Notes under the pieces: generated by a model
Databases searched by the model: none
What the model was told of the DNA's origin: nothing
Seen by the model: the letters and a program-made list of their open reading frames with translations, nothing else
Position numbers and translations under genes: made by a program
Shown here: positions 7,521 through 15,186 of the stretch, one piece after another
Layout: each line of letters opens with the position of its first letter
Position numbering within the stretch: the stretch's first letter is position 1
NCBI GenBank assembly: GCA_023269615.1
Contig: JAHFSY010000044.1
Span: forward strand, 1 to 35,247
Source of the DNA: Verrucomicrobiota bacterium
GTDB taxonomy: Bacteria; Verrucomicrobiota; Verrucomicrobiia; JABWAM01
DNA: 35,247 nt
Reading direction: 5' to 3'

Positions 7521-9179
7521 ATGGCGAGAAATCATCACACCATCGGCTCCTACCTCCTGAAGCGCCTTCAGGATTACGGGGTCCGCCATGTGTTCGGCAT
7601 CCCCGGGGATTACGTGCTCGGATTTTATGAGATGCTGCAGAAGAGCCCGATCCAGGTCATCGGCGTCACGCGCGAGGATTGCGCGGGCTATGCGGCCGAT
7701 GCCTACGCACGCGTCCATGGCATCGGGGCGGTATGCGTGACCTACTGCGTCGGTGGGCTCAACGTGGCAAACTCCATCGCGGGCGCCTACGCCGAAAAGT
7801 CGCCGGTCGTCGTGCTCACCGGGTCGCCCGGCATCGGTGAGCGTCACAATGACCCCATGCTCCACCACAAAATCAGATCCTTCTCCACCCAGAAGGAAAT
7901 CTTTGAAAAAATCACCAGCGCCGCCGTGGTCCTTGATGATCCCGTCATCGCGGCGCGCCAGATTGATGAAACGCTCGCCACCTGCCGGAAAACAAAGCGC
8001 CCCGTTTATATCGAGCTGCCACGAGACATGGTCAAGGTGCCGCTTCGCCATGCAATGCGAACGATCGTTGTTCGCGAAACCAGCGATCGCCATGCGCTCC
8101 GCGAGGCGCTGTCGGAAACGGTGCGGTGGATCAACGCGTCCAGGCGCCCGGTCATCCTCGCTGACGTGGAAGTGCATCGCTACGGCCTGGTGCGCGAGCT
8201 GGAACGCTTCGTTCGCCGCACGGGCATCCCCGTCGCCGCCACGCTGCTGGGGAAATCCGTCATCAGCGAACGGCACCCCCGCTACATCGGCGTGTATGAA
8301 GGCGCGATGGGACGTCCCGAAGTGCAGCGCTTCGTCGAGGAATCCGATTGCCTGCTCATGCTCGGAACGTTTCTCACAGACATGAACCTTGGAATCTACA
8401 CGGCCAACCTCGACCGTGAACAATCCATCGAGGCAACGTCGGAAAAGGTGCAGGTGCGCCATCACCACTATTCAGGAATCCTCTTCGCGGATTTTATCCG
8501 GGGCCTTCTCGGCGCGCGCATCCGCAAACGCAACTTCCCGATTCCCCACCCCAAGCCACCAAACAACGCGCGGTCATGCTCTTTCCCTGGAAATTCGGCG
8601 ATCACGGTGACGCATTTGTTTGAGCGTCTGAACGATTTTCTCCAGGACAACATGGTGGTGGTGAGCGACGTGGGTGTCTGCCTGTTCGGTGCGGTCGACC
8701 TGGTGATTCATCGCGGCACGGAATTTCTGGCCCCGGCCTATTACACCTCGATGGGATTCGGGGTGCCCGCGGCGCTGGGCGCACAAGTGGCCCGCCCGAA
8801 GATGCGGCCGGTGGTGCTTGTGGGCGACGGCGCGTTCCAGATGACCGGCACCGAGCTTTCGACCATCCTCCGCCTGAAACTCAACCCCATCATCATCCTC
8901 CTGAACAACCGCGGATACACCACCGAGCGATTCATTCTCGAAGGCCCCTTCAACGACATCACGAACTGGAATTACGACAGCATTCCCGCCCTGCTCGGTG
9001 GAGGCTGGGGATGCAACGTCCGCACGACGGGGGAATTCGACGAAAGCTGGCGCAAGGCGCTGTCCAACCGCTCCAGCTTCAGCCTCCTCAACATCCATCT
9101 CGACAAGCTCGACTCTTCCCCGGGCCTGCAACGACTCGGCGAACGCCTGGCCGCAAAACTCCGCAAACGCAAAAAATGA
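7521..9179 (+). CDS. Thiamine-diphosphate-dependent 2-oxoacid decarboxylase (pyruvate/indolepyruvate decarboxylase family)
   Basis: 552 residues, the usual length for the family. The N-terminal PYR domain has VFGIPGDYVLGFYE, the cofactor-activating Glu (E52 in TREDCAGYAADAYAR) and the adjacent active-site histidines H115-H116 (PMLHHKI) that mark decarboxylases rather than acetolactate synthases. The C-terminal PP domain has the cofactor motif GDG at about 435-437 and NN at about 462-463, the expected 27-residue spacing. It then has GYTTERFI, the position of the second catalytic Glu in this subfamily. The enzyme should convert a 2-oxo acid to an aldehyde plus CO2 in the cytoplasm; pyruvate, indolepyruvate and branched-chain keto acids are all possible. 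The esterase gene 68 bp downstream is on the same strand but functionally unrelated as far as can be seen. Confidence 0.9.
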   Translation: MARNHHTIGSYLLKRLQDYGVRHVFGIPGDYVLGFYEMLQKSPIQVIGVTREDCAGYAADAYARVHGIGAVCVTYCVGGLNVANSIAGAYAEKSPVVVLTGSPGIGERHNDPMLHHKIRSFSTQKEIFEKITSAAVVLDDPVIAARQIDETLATCRKTKRPVYIELPRDMVKVPLRHAMRTIVVRETSDRHALREALSETVRWINASRRPVILADVEVHRYGLVRELERFVRRTGIPVAATLLGKSVISERHPRYIGVYEGAMGRPEVQRFVEESDCLLMLGTFLTDMNLGIYTANLDREQSIEATSEKVQVRHHHYSGILFADFIRGLLGARIRKRNFPIPHPKPPNNARSCSFPGNSAITVTHLFERLNDFLQDNMVVVSDVGVCLFGAVDLVIHRGTEFLAPAYYTSMGFGVPAALGAQVARPKMRPVVLVGDGAFQMTGTELSTILRLKLNPIIILLNNRGYTTERFILEGPFNDITNWNYDSIPALLGGGWGCNVRTTGEFDESWRKALSNRSSFSLLNIHLDKLDSSPGLQRLGERLAAKLRKRKK

Positions 9180-9247
9180 CCTCGCGTTTCACAGACCAAA
9201 CCCATGACGCGTCCTTCCAAGACGCCTCACCATCCTGAACCCCAGCC

Positions 9248-10207
9248 ATGCCACTCATTGACAAACCGCTGCCCGAACTCCTCACCTACACCGGACGCAA
9301 CCCGTGCCCCGCCGACATGGACACGTTCTGGGACGCCGGCCTCGCGGAGATGAAGGCGATCGATGCAAAAGTGGAACTGGTCCCGTCACCTCACAAGGCA
9401 AATTTTGCCGAGTGCTTCGACCTTTATTTCACCGGCGTGGGCGGATCGCGCATTCACGCTAAATATTCACGTCCGAAAGGCAAAACCGCCAGGCATCCCG
9501 CACTGGTCTGCTTTCATGGATATTCGGGAAGCAGCGGTGACTGGTATGACAAGCTTCCATGGGTCGCACAAGGCTACACCGTGGCCGCCCTGGATTGCCG
9601 GGGCCAGGCCGGTACGTCGGAGGACCTGGGCGGCGTGACGGGCAACACGCTGAAGGGGCATATCATCCGAGGCCTGAACGATTCCCCCTCCAAGCTGCTG
9701 TTTCGCCAGATGTTTCTCGACACGGCGCAACTGGCTGGAATCGTGATGAAAATGCCCGAGGTGGACAGTGCGAGGGTCGGCGCGTTCGGAGGTTCACAAG
9801 GCGGCGGGTTGACGCTCGCATGCGCCGCGCTGGAACCGGGGATCAAGCTGGCAGCGCCGGTGTTTCCCTTCCTGTGCGACTACCAGAGGGTGTGGGAGAT
9901 GGACCTCGCGGAAGAGGCTTACGAGGAAATAAAAGCCTATTTCCGCCATTTCGATCCGCAGCACGCCCGCGAGCGGGAAATCTTCACGAAACTCGGCTAC
10001 ATTGACTGCCAGCATCTTGCAAAACGCATCAAGGCCGAGGTGTTGATGACCGTGGGGTTGATGGACAAGATCTGCCCCCCCTCCACGCAGTTCGCCGCGT
10101 ACAACAAGATCACATCGAAGAAAAATCTTTTCATCTATCCGGATTTTGGACACGAGGAATTGCCCGGCGCGATGGACAAAGTGTTCGATTTCATGAGCGG
10201 GCTGTGA
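9248..10207 (+). CDS. Acetyl xylan esterase / cephalosporin-C deacetylase family hydrolase (AXE1)
   Basis: 319 residues, matching the family length of about 320. This is an alpha/beta hydrolase with the AXE1 hallmarks: an N-terminal DFWD-like helix (DMDTFWDAGLAEM), FHGYSGSSGDW at the oxyanion region, DCRGQAGTSED, the nucleophile elbow GGSQGGG (S183), the acid D273 in GLMDKICPP and the base H302 in DFGHEELPG. No signal peptide is seen, so it is likely cytoplasmic and deacetylates imported acetylated sugars or xylo-oligosaccharides; the true substrate cannot be read from sequence. A transposable element has inserted 15 bases beyond its stop codon. Confidence 0.92.
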   Translation: MPLIDKPLPELLTYTGRNPCPADMDTFWDAGLAEMKAIDAKVELVPSPHKANFAECFDLYFTGVGGSRIHAKYSRPKGKTARHPALVCFHGYSGSSGDWYDKLPWVAQGYTVAALDCRGQAGTSEDLGGVTGNTLKGHIIRGLNDSPSKLLFRQMFLDTAQLAGIVMKMPEVDSARVGAFGGSQGGGLTLACAALEPGIKLAAPVFPFLCDYQRVWEMDLAEEAYEEIKAYFRHFDPQHAREREIFTKLGYIDCQHLAKRIKAEVLMTVGLMDKICPPSTQFAAYNKITSKKNLFIYPDFGHEELPGAMDKVFDFMSGL

Positions 10208-10222
10208 GCTTGCGCCATTTCC

Positions 10223-10397
10223 CAGGGCTTACGCATTTGGATTTGGCAATCATATCGGCCCGTCATTCTTGTGTTTCTTGCGCCTCTTCGCGGCCATATT
10301 CCGATGCACCGAATGCAGAAATTGGCCGCAAAGAGGCACAAAAGGCACAGGGCGGACAACAAGCAGCTCCATAACCACTGCAAATGCGTAAGCCCTG
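10223..10397. mobile_element. MITE-like non-autonomous transposon, copy 1, with 10-bp target duplication
   Basis: The 175-bp element starts CAGGGCTTACGCATTTG and ends with its perfect 17-bp reverse complement. The 10-bp sequence CGCCATTTCC flanks it on both sides (10213-10222 and 10398-10407); because of a TG ambiguity the duplication could be read as 12 bp. The inner part contains further imperfect inverted segments (around TTGTGTTTCTTGCGCCTCTT and GCCGCAAAGAGGCACAAAAG), so the element can fold into one long hairpin. No transposase frame is present. It lies just after the esterase gene and just before the tRNA-Leu promoter region. Confidence 0.85.
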
Positions 10398-10456
10398 CGC
10401 CATTTCCAGCTTGCCACCGCGCGGGAGGCGCATCAGTATGATGCCGATTTTTGGTC

Positions 10457-10540
10457 GCGCGAGTGGCGGAATGGCAGACGCGCACGCTTGAGGTGCGTGT
10501 GGTTTATACCTTGGGGGTTCGACTCCCCCCTCGCGCACCA
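10457..10540 (+). tRNA. tRNA-Leu, anticodon GAG, CCA encoded
   Basis: The acceptor stem GCGCGAG (10457-10463) pairs with CTCGCGC (10530-10536), followed by A73 and an encoded CCA. The anticodon stem CACGC/GCGTG encloses the loop TTGAGGT with anticodon GAG, which reads CUU/CUC. A long variable arm typical of class II tRNAs and a T arm with GGTTCGACTC are present. A TATGAT box at 10437-10442 could be its -10 element, with TTGCCA 20 bp upstream, a poorer spacing than usual. Confidence 0.96.
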
Positions 10541-10589
10541 TTTTCACCGTCCATCCGTATCGCCATTCCGAAAATACACCCGCATGCGA

Positions 10590-11237
10590 TCACATCGAGC
10601 CGGGCAGCTTGATGACGCCGTTTGTCCCGACCGTGCCAGCGTCGAAAACTTTCCTCCACTGGGTATGACCGCCCACGTAGAAGATGTTGCCGCCATCAGT
10701 CAAGTTGTGCGGGCTGGCAGTCCAGTTGGTGCCGGCAATGGTGATGATGGCATTACCGGCCACGCCGATTCCTGCGTCGAAGACGAGGGGCTGCTCGCTG
10801 CTGCACGTTTCAGAGAGACCTCCCCCCGCGGCATTCAGGGCCACGCATCCATAGGAGTTGTTGGTAGCGCCAAACGTGGTCGTTGTTCCCACCGTTTTGC
10901 CGGTGTCAGACAGGCAGATGTACAACCTGGAGACTTGCAGGTAATTGCCGTTGGTCAGCGCGGCGAATGCTGAATTTGAACTGTTGGTTGCGCTGGGAAA
11001 GAGATCTGCGTTGTCAATGGCGTACTGCTTGAAGGCCAGGCCAATCTGACCCACGTTACTGAGGCAGCCCGAGCGCCGCGCCCCTTCCCGTGCCCGCCCC
11101 AATGCCGGGGTCAGCAGTCCGGCCAGGATCGAAATGATCGCGATGACCACCAGAAGCTCAATCAAGGTGAATGCTTCCACGCAAAAGCGGACGGCCCGAC
11201 GGGCAAACCGTGGAAGGTGAGGTTGGACGAATTTCAT
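10590..11237 (-). CDS. Prepilin-type pseudopilin with N-terminal methylation/cleavage motif (H-X9-DG-like)
   Basis: 215 residues. After a basic leader of about 22 residues comes the prepilin peptidase site [18 protein letters not shown], with Ala rather than Gly at -1 and Glu at +5. This continues into the long hydrophobic helix and the positively charged [14 protein letters not shown] typical of verrucomicrobial and planctomycete pseudopilins. The globular part ends in [20 protein letters not shown], a variant of the H-X9-DG module in which DG is replaced by GG. Such proteins occur in dozens of copies per genome, and their role (secretion machinery, surface structures) is largely unproven. 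The upstream region that should hold its promoter is interrupted by transposon copy 2, about 100 bp before the start. Confidence 0.9.
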   Translation of the reverse strand: MKFVQPHLPRFARRAVRFCVEAFTLIELLVVIAIISILAGLLTPALGRAREGARRSGCLSNVGQIGLAFKQYAIDNADLFPSATNSSNSAFAALTNGNYLQVSRLYICLSDTGKTVGTTTTFGATNNSYGCVALNAAGGGLSETCSSEQPLVFDAGIGVAGNAIITIAGTNWTASPHNLTDGGNIFYVGGHTQWRKVFDAGTVGTNGVIKLPGSM

Positions 11238-11337
11238 GTTCCCCTCATAGCCAACATGAGCACATTTGAAAATGCAAGCGAGGGCAACCCTGTTGTCGGC
11301 GGGGTATTAACTGAAGTTATAGACCACGTGAACACCA

Positions 11338-11510
11338 CAGGGCTTACGCATTTGGAATCGGCCCGTCATTCTTGTGCCTCTTGCGCCTTTTTGTGGCCAT
11401 TTTCCGCGTGCCGAACAGACGGATTGGCCGCAAAGAGGCACAAAAAGCACAGGGCAACCACCCCGCATCCAGATTTGGAAGAACCTCGGAGTCCAAATGC
11501 GTAAGCCATG
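11338..11510. mobile_element. MITE-like non-autonomous transposon, copy 2, with 10-bp target duplication
   Basis: 173 bp with the same ends as copy 1 (CAGGGCTTACGCATTTG; right end differs by one base, ATG for CTG). The 10-bp sequence GTGAACACCA occurs at 11328-11337 and 11511-11520. The core (CGGCCCGTCATTCTTGTG and TGGCCGCAAAGAGGCACAAA) matches copy 1 closely; the segments next to the ends have diverged by small insertions. It is in the same orientation as copy 1 and sits between the pseudopilin start and the end of the histidine kinase gene. Confidence 0.85.
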
Positions 11511-11538
11511 GTGAACACCATGACATCCCTTGAATGTT

Positions 11539-13059
11539 TCAGGGCATGCGCAGGACTTCGCGCACACGGCGGGTCAGGTGCTCCATGGTGTACGGCTTGG
11601 CGATGAAGTTCACCCCCTGGCTCAGCAGCTTCTGGTGAAACTTGGCGTCTTGCGCATAGCCTGACATCACAAGCAGCTTCATTTTGGGCATGGATTTCTT
11701 CAACCGCTCCGCAAGGGCAATGCCACTCATTTTCGGCATGACCATATCCGTGAAAAGGAGATCAAAATGCGCCACCTCTTTTTCGCAAAACTTCAACGCA
11801 TCCTCACCATCCGCGGCACAAACCACGCGATATCCCGCTCGCGCCAGCATTTCCTTTGTCATCTCCCTCAACGCCTTCTCATCCTCCACAAGCAGAATGG
11901 ATTGGGTTGCCGCCTTGGGCGGGGCCTTCACTTCACGCGCAGCGGGAGCGGCCGCAACCGCATCCGCAGCACAGGGCATGTAAACGACGCAGGCGGAACC
12001 GGCGCCCTCCTGGCGCCTGAGCACTAACTGCCCTCCGCATTGGCGGATGATCCCATGAGCAGCTGCAAGCCCCAATCCCATCCTCTGCCCCACATTCTCA
12101 GGAACCCCCGTGCCGTTGTCACGGACGGATAGCATGACATAAACGCCAGGCGCCAGCTCCGGCTGGTCCGGGTCCATCCCGCCCGCAAGCTCGACACTTG
12201 CTGTTTCGAGGTTCAGTTTGCCGCCATCCGGCATGGTGTCGCGCGCATTCACCACGAGATTGACAATCACCTGGTCCAGGTAGCCGGGATCCATCTTGAT
12301 TTGCATATCACCATCTCCGATTGAAACATCCACCTCGATGTTTTCACCGGCCAGCCTCTGGATCATGTCCATCATCTCCTGCAGGTGGACGTTCAAGTCC
12401 ATCACGCGCGGCTCCGATTGTTGTCGCTGGCTGAAAGCGAGCAACTGGCGCGTGATCTGCGCGGTCTTTTGCGCTGCGTCGCGGATGGCCTCCACGCGCT
12501 TGGCGAGTGCCGGGGCATCGCTCAATTGCTCCAGCAACAGGTCGCTGTGCCCAAGGATGGCACCAACGAGATTGTTGAAATCGTGCGCGATCCCGCCCAT
12601 CAACGAGCCCACCGCCTCCATTTTCTGCGAATGGCGAAACAACTGCTCCAGCTGGTGCTCGTGTGTCATGTCCCGCTTGGTGACGATATAATGCGCGATC
12701 TTTCCTGCTCCATCGTGCAACGGGGAAATCACGCATTCCTCCGTGTAGAGCCGCCCGTCGGCACGCTTGCTCGTGATCTGCCCCTTCCATGATCCGTCTT
12801 TTTCCAGGGCCCGCCACATTTGAAGATGCGGCTCCTTGTCCTCCACCTGCCCATGAAGTGTCTTGAGATGTTTGCCCACGGCATCCGCCATCGCGTGCCC
12901 GGAGATTTTTACAAAGGCCGGGTTCACAAACTCCACGATCCCTTTTGCATCGGTCACCAGCATCGCCTCCGAAGACTGCGCCACAAATGCCTCCCATGCC
13001 CGACGAAGGTCGTCCGCTCTCGCTCCGTCAGGGAGGCTCTTGATGTTTGTCTTGCCCAT
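11539..13059 (-). CDS. Hybrid histidine kinase: PAS - HisKA/HATPase - receiver
   Basis: 506 residues from the ATG at 13059; a GTG at 13155 would add 32 residues not resembling any domain. A PAS domain (about 15-130) has the PAS/PAC pattern LVTDAKGIVEFVNPAF. The phosphoacceptor His is in GGIAHDFNN (H159). The kinase domain follows with N box VVNARDTMPDGG, G1 DNGTGVP and G2 GLGLAAAHG. After an Ala/Pro linker comes a receiver domain (about 386-505) with acidic pocket VEDE, phosphoacceptor D438 (FTDMVMPKMSG) and Lys (FIAKPY). All catalytic residues are present. There are no membrane spans, so it should be a soluble sensor, perhaps of redox or a ligand bound by PAS. No output regulator lies next to it. 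Confidence 0.93.
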   Translation of the reverse strand: MGKTNIKSLPDGARADDLRRAWEAFVAQSSEAMLVTDAKGIVEFVNPAFVKISGHAMADAVGKHLKTLHGQVEDKEPHLQMWRALEKDGSWKGQITSKRADGRLYTEECVISPLHDGAGKIAHYIVTKRDMTHEHQLEQLFRHSQKMEAVGSLMGGIAHDFNNLVGAILGHSDLLLEQLSDAPALAKRVEAIRDAAQKTAQITRQLLAFSQRQQSEPRVMDLNVHLQEMMDMIQRLAGENIEVDVSIGDGDMQIKMDPGYLDQVIVNLVVNARDTMPDGGKLNLETASVELAGGMDPDQPELAPGVYVMLSVRDNGTGVPENVGQRMGLGLAAAHGIIRQCGGQLVLRRQEGAGSACVVYMPCAADAVAAAPAAREVKAPPKAATQSILLVEDEKALREMTKEMLARAGYRVVCAADGEDALKFCEKEVAHFDLLFTDMVMPKMSGIALAERLKKSMPKMKLLVMSGYAQDAKFHQKLLSQGVNFIAKPYTMEHLTRRVREVLRMP

Positions 13060-13204
13060 GGGGAAGTCACGCAGTTTGAGAAGCTGGAGTCCTGATGCGC
13101 AAGGAAAAATCATCTGCGCAGACAAAAGTGACAGGCACGCCATCGCTTCAGCCACGAATTTTCACTTGCAAGATGAGCGGCCCATTGCCATGAGATGAAA
13201 AGCC

Positions 13205-13750
13205 ATGTCACTCTTCACGCTACAGGCGAGTGAGCAACAACAGTACGGCCCGGTGGAGCTGGAGACGTTGCGTGCTTGGGCCCGCGAGGGCCGGATCGAT
13301 CACGACAACATGATCTACGACCACACGCGCCTGAAATGGATCGAGGCAAGCAAGGTCCCCCAGATCATGGACATCTTCCAGAAGTCGGCCGCGCCCCAGC
13401 CCGTCGCCGCCCCGCGAAGAAACCCCCTGAGGGAAACCGATATCGAGGACCCGCTGACACGCGCGGAGAAGCATGTGGACGCCCAGATCCAGATCCGAAA
13501 ATCCTCCAGGATCCTTCCTCCCGCCGACGCCGTGGCCGCAGCCAAACACCAGGCCGCCCTCAGCAACAAGATGAAGCTCCAGCGTGAGCTCATGCGAACC
13601 GACGACCCCACGGACAAGAAAACCACAAAGCCCCCGACCGTGCTCGACCGCATCACCCGCATCTTCCTCAATCCGTTCGCCCGCAAGAAAAGCACTCCCA
13701 CACCCGTGCCCCCAAAGAAGTCGTCCCAGCGCATCAAGCCCCCCGCTTGA
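13205..13750 (+). CDS. GYF_2-domain protein of unknown function
   Basis: 181 residues. Residues 1-60 form a GYF_2 domain: YGPVELETLRAWAREGRID, then a Tyr/Asp turn and KWIEASKVPQI, the fold known from bacterial proteins with GYF-like proline-rich-peptide binding. The rest is basic, Pro/Lys-rich and probably disordered, with PTPVPPKKSSQ near the end; such a tail could itself be a ligand for a GYF-like domain. There is no signal peptide or membrane span, whereas many relatives carry transmembrane segments. The start at 13205 has no clear ribosome-binding site. Divergent from the hybrid kinase; no functional link is evident. Confidence 0.82.
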   Translation: MSLFTLQASEQQQYGPVELETLRAWAREGRIDHDNMIYDHTRLKWIEASKVPQIMDIFQKSAAPQPVAAPRRNPLRETDIEDPLTRAEKHVDAQIQIRKSSRILPPADAVAAAKHQAALSNKMKLQRELMRTDDPTDKKTTKPPTVLDRITRIFLNPFARKKSTPTPVPPKKSSQRIKPPA

Positions 13751-13863
13751 GCAAATCCCCCGCCGTCGTTTTCCGCATGACGCCACCCCGTTTTGCGGTA
13801 TAGTATGGGGAAACGGTTCCGCGAGGACATCCCCCCGCCACAACCACAACCCAAAGGATTCCC

Positions 13864-14094
13864 ATGAACATCACCACCAAACCCGCCAGCCTGCTGCTGG
13901 CCGCCGTGACCTCCATCGCACTGGGGCTCGCATGGCTTCGCGCGGAAGATGCCCCTGCCGAGCGCGAAGCTTCCACGGATAAATGGACCCAGATCCAGGA
14001 CGCGAACAAGGACATGCTCAAATCCCTGGACACGATCGACGCCAATCTCAACTTCATCCGAATCCGCGCCATGCAAGGTGGACGCCAGTCTTGA
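13864..14094 (+). CDS. Small secreted protein of unknown function (first of a pair)
   Basis: 76 residues. A signal peptide or N-terminal anchor (TTKPASLLLAAVTSIALGLAWLRA) is followed by about 50 charged residues predicted helical (IQDANKDMLKSLDTIDANLNFIRI). No domain recognised. It is followed 20 bp later by another gene of the same size and layout, and the two may be co-transcribed and possibly paralogous. Codon use is like that of its neighbours, supporting a real gene. There is no good ribosome-binding site. Confidence 0.62.
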   Translation: MNITTKPASLLLAAVTSIALGLAWLRAEDAPAEREASTDKWTQIQDANKDMLKSLDTIDANLNFIRIRAMQGGRQS

Positions 14095-14114
14095 AACCTT
14101 CACCCCTCATTCCC

Positions 14115-14348
14115 ATGAAACGTATTCAAACATTCTCACTCCTGCTGGGCATCACGCTCGGCCTCACACTCGCCGGCGCCATGCCGTACGTCCAGAAAAC
14201 CTTCGCCGAAGACAAGAAGGAAGCCATCTCCCAGGAGGAACTCGACAGGAAACTGGACGATGTCCTCAAGGATCAGGGCGAATTGAAAAAGCGCCTTGAG
14301 GCTGTCGTCACGCAGACACAATCCATCAAGGCGGCTTCGGGAAAATAA
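14115..14348 (+). CDS. Small secreted coiled-coil protein of unknown function (second of a pair)
   Basis: 77 residues from the ATG at 14115. The signal peptide MKRIQTFSLLLGITLGLTLA is followed by a helix rich in Lys, Glu and Leu with heptad spacing (LDRKLDDVLKDQGELKKRLE), probably a short coiled coil in the periplasm. Its layout mirrors the preceding gene (leader, charged helix, short tail). No known family recognised; a small periplasmic oligomer or lipoprotein-like factor is conceivable, but there is no lipobox Cys. Confidence 0.68.
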   Translation: MKRIQTFSLLLGITLGLTLAGAMPYVQKTFAEDKKEAISQEELDRKLDDVLKDQGELKKRLEAVVTQTQSIKAASGK

Positions 14349-14392
14349 CCCTTTCGCAAGCCTGCATTCCATCAACACGTACGTGGCCGCGC

Positions 14393-14893
14393 TCAATGCG
14401 CGGAACGTTCCTTCCATCCGCCCTTCAACGCGCCCAGCACATCGGGCGGCTTGAAATCCGTCGGGGCGAGCTGCTTGCCATCGCTGCGAACCTTGCCCAT
14501 TCGCTTGTGCATGTTTGCCTTGTGCACGCAGTCGTAAACCGCGGCGCCATCGTACCCAAGGCTGTGTGGAATGCTGTGCGTCACGTAAAGAATGTCCGCC
14601 ACGTTGCGCGCAAGCAATTCCGCATCCTCGTGAAGACAGGCATCCGCCAGCTCATGAACTTCCTCAAGCACCAGCGCCAGGCGCAAACGCAGGATCGGAT
14701 GCTTTATCCTCGCAACAACCTGGGTCATCGCGTTCTGCAATCCCAGCAGCGTGCCCATGTCGCCCGGCGAAGGTTGCGGACGCCCGGCGTCAAGCGGCAG
14801 GATCAATTGCCCTGGTCGTTCCTGCCCCGCCATGTCCATGAACTCCGCCGTCGCTTCCGAATAAGGATAAGGACTTTCCGATGTCGTTTTCAT
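14393..14893 (-). CDS. MazG/PRA-PH-like nucleotide pyrophosphohydrolase
   Basis: 166 residues. The all-alpha NTP pyrophosphatase core lies at about 50-140. Metal-binding acidic residues are in LVLEEVHELADA (E77, E78, E81) and NVADILYVTHSI (D100), followed by the family signature DCVHKANMHK and a C-terminal KPPDV loop. This is the arrangement of the phosphoribosyl-ATP pyrophosphohydrolase-like branch of the MazG superfamily, which hydrolyses nucleoside triphosphates to monophosphate and PPi, often to clean damaged nucleotides. A true HisE is unlikely because there is no his gene nearby and there is an N-terminal extension of about 45 residues. Confidence 0.8.
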   Translation of the reverse strand: MKTTSESPYPYSEATAEFMDMAGQERPGQLILPLDAGRPQPSPGDMGTLLGLQNAMTQVVARIKHPILRLRLALVLEEVHELADACLHEDAELLARNVADILYVTHSIPHSLGYDGAAVYDCVHKANMHKRMGKVRSDGKQLAPTDFKPPDVLGALKGGWKERSAH

Positions 14894-14995
14894 GGGAAAA
14901 CACTACCCGCGCCCCAGCCCCATTTCCAGCCCTCAGTTCGCACCTCAAATCAAAATGGGTGCGCGATAAATTTGTTGCTCGCCCTCCGATTTGCA

Positions 14996-15081
14996 CCCCG
15001 GTCGCCGCTGACACCGGCTCTTACATTTTTCCTCTACACGGTTCTGCGTTTTGTAGGAGCCGCTGTCAGCGGCGACCGGGG
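14996..15081. repeat. REP-like inverted pair, subfamily D, heads facing inward
   Basis: Minus-strand unit at 14996-15024 and plus-strand unit at 15053-15081 (GTAGGAGCCGCTGTCAGCGG plus GACCGGGG). The two arms match over about 29 bases with few differences; the minus-strand head reads GTAA. Unlike the other pairs in the window, the heads point toward each other. A 13-bp direct repeat (CCTCAAATCAAAA) lies outside at 14943-14955 and 15102-15114. This accounts for most of the 293-bp gap between the MazG-like and aldo/keto reductase genes. Confidence 0.78.
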
Positions 15082-15186
15082 CAAGCCAATTTTTGGTCAC
15101 GCCTCAAATCAAAACTCCCGCCGTGTTTCATCTTGCATCATGCATCCAGCAGCCAGTAGCTAGTAGCCAGCAGCCTCCCCAACCCC

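Noticed and set aside
10263..10547. Small frames crossing transposon copies 1 and 2 that translate to CAFCASLRP-type peptides
   Set aside because: They read through the repeat and the tRNA; such peptides are artefacts of the dispersed element, not genes.
13799..13804. TATAGT as a -10 box before the small secreted gene pair
   Set aside because: No acceptable -35 box at 16-18 bp and no extended -10 TG; too weak to list as a promoter.
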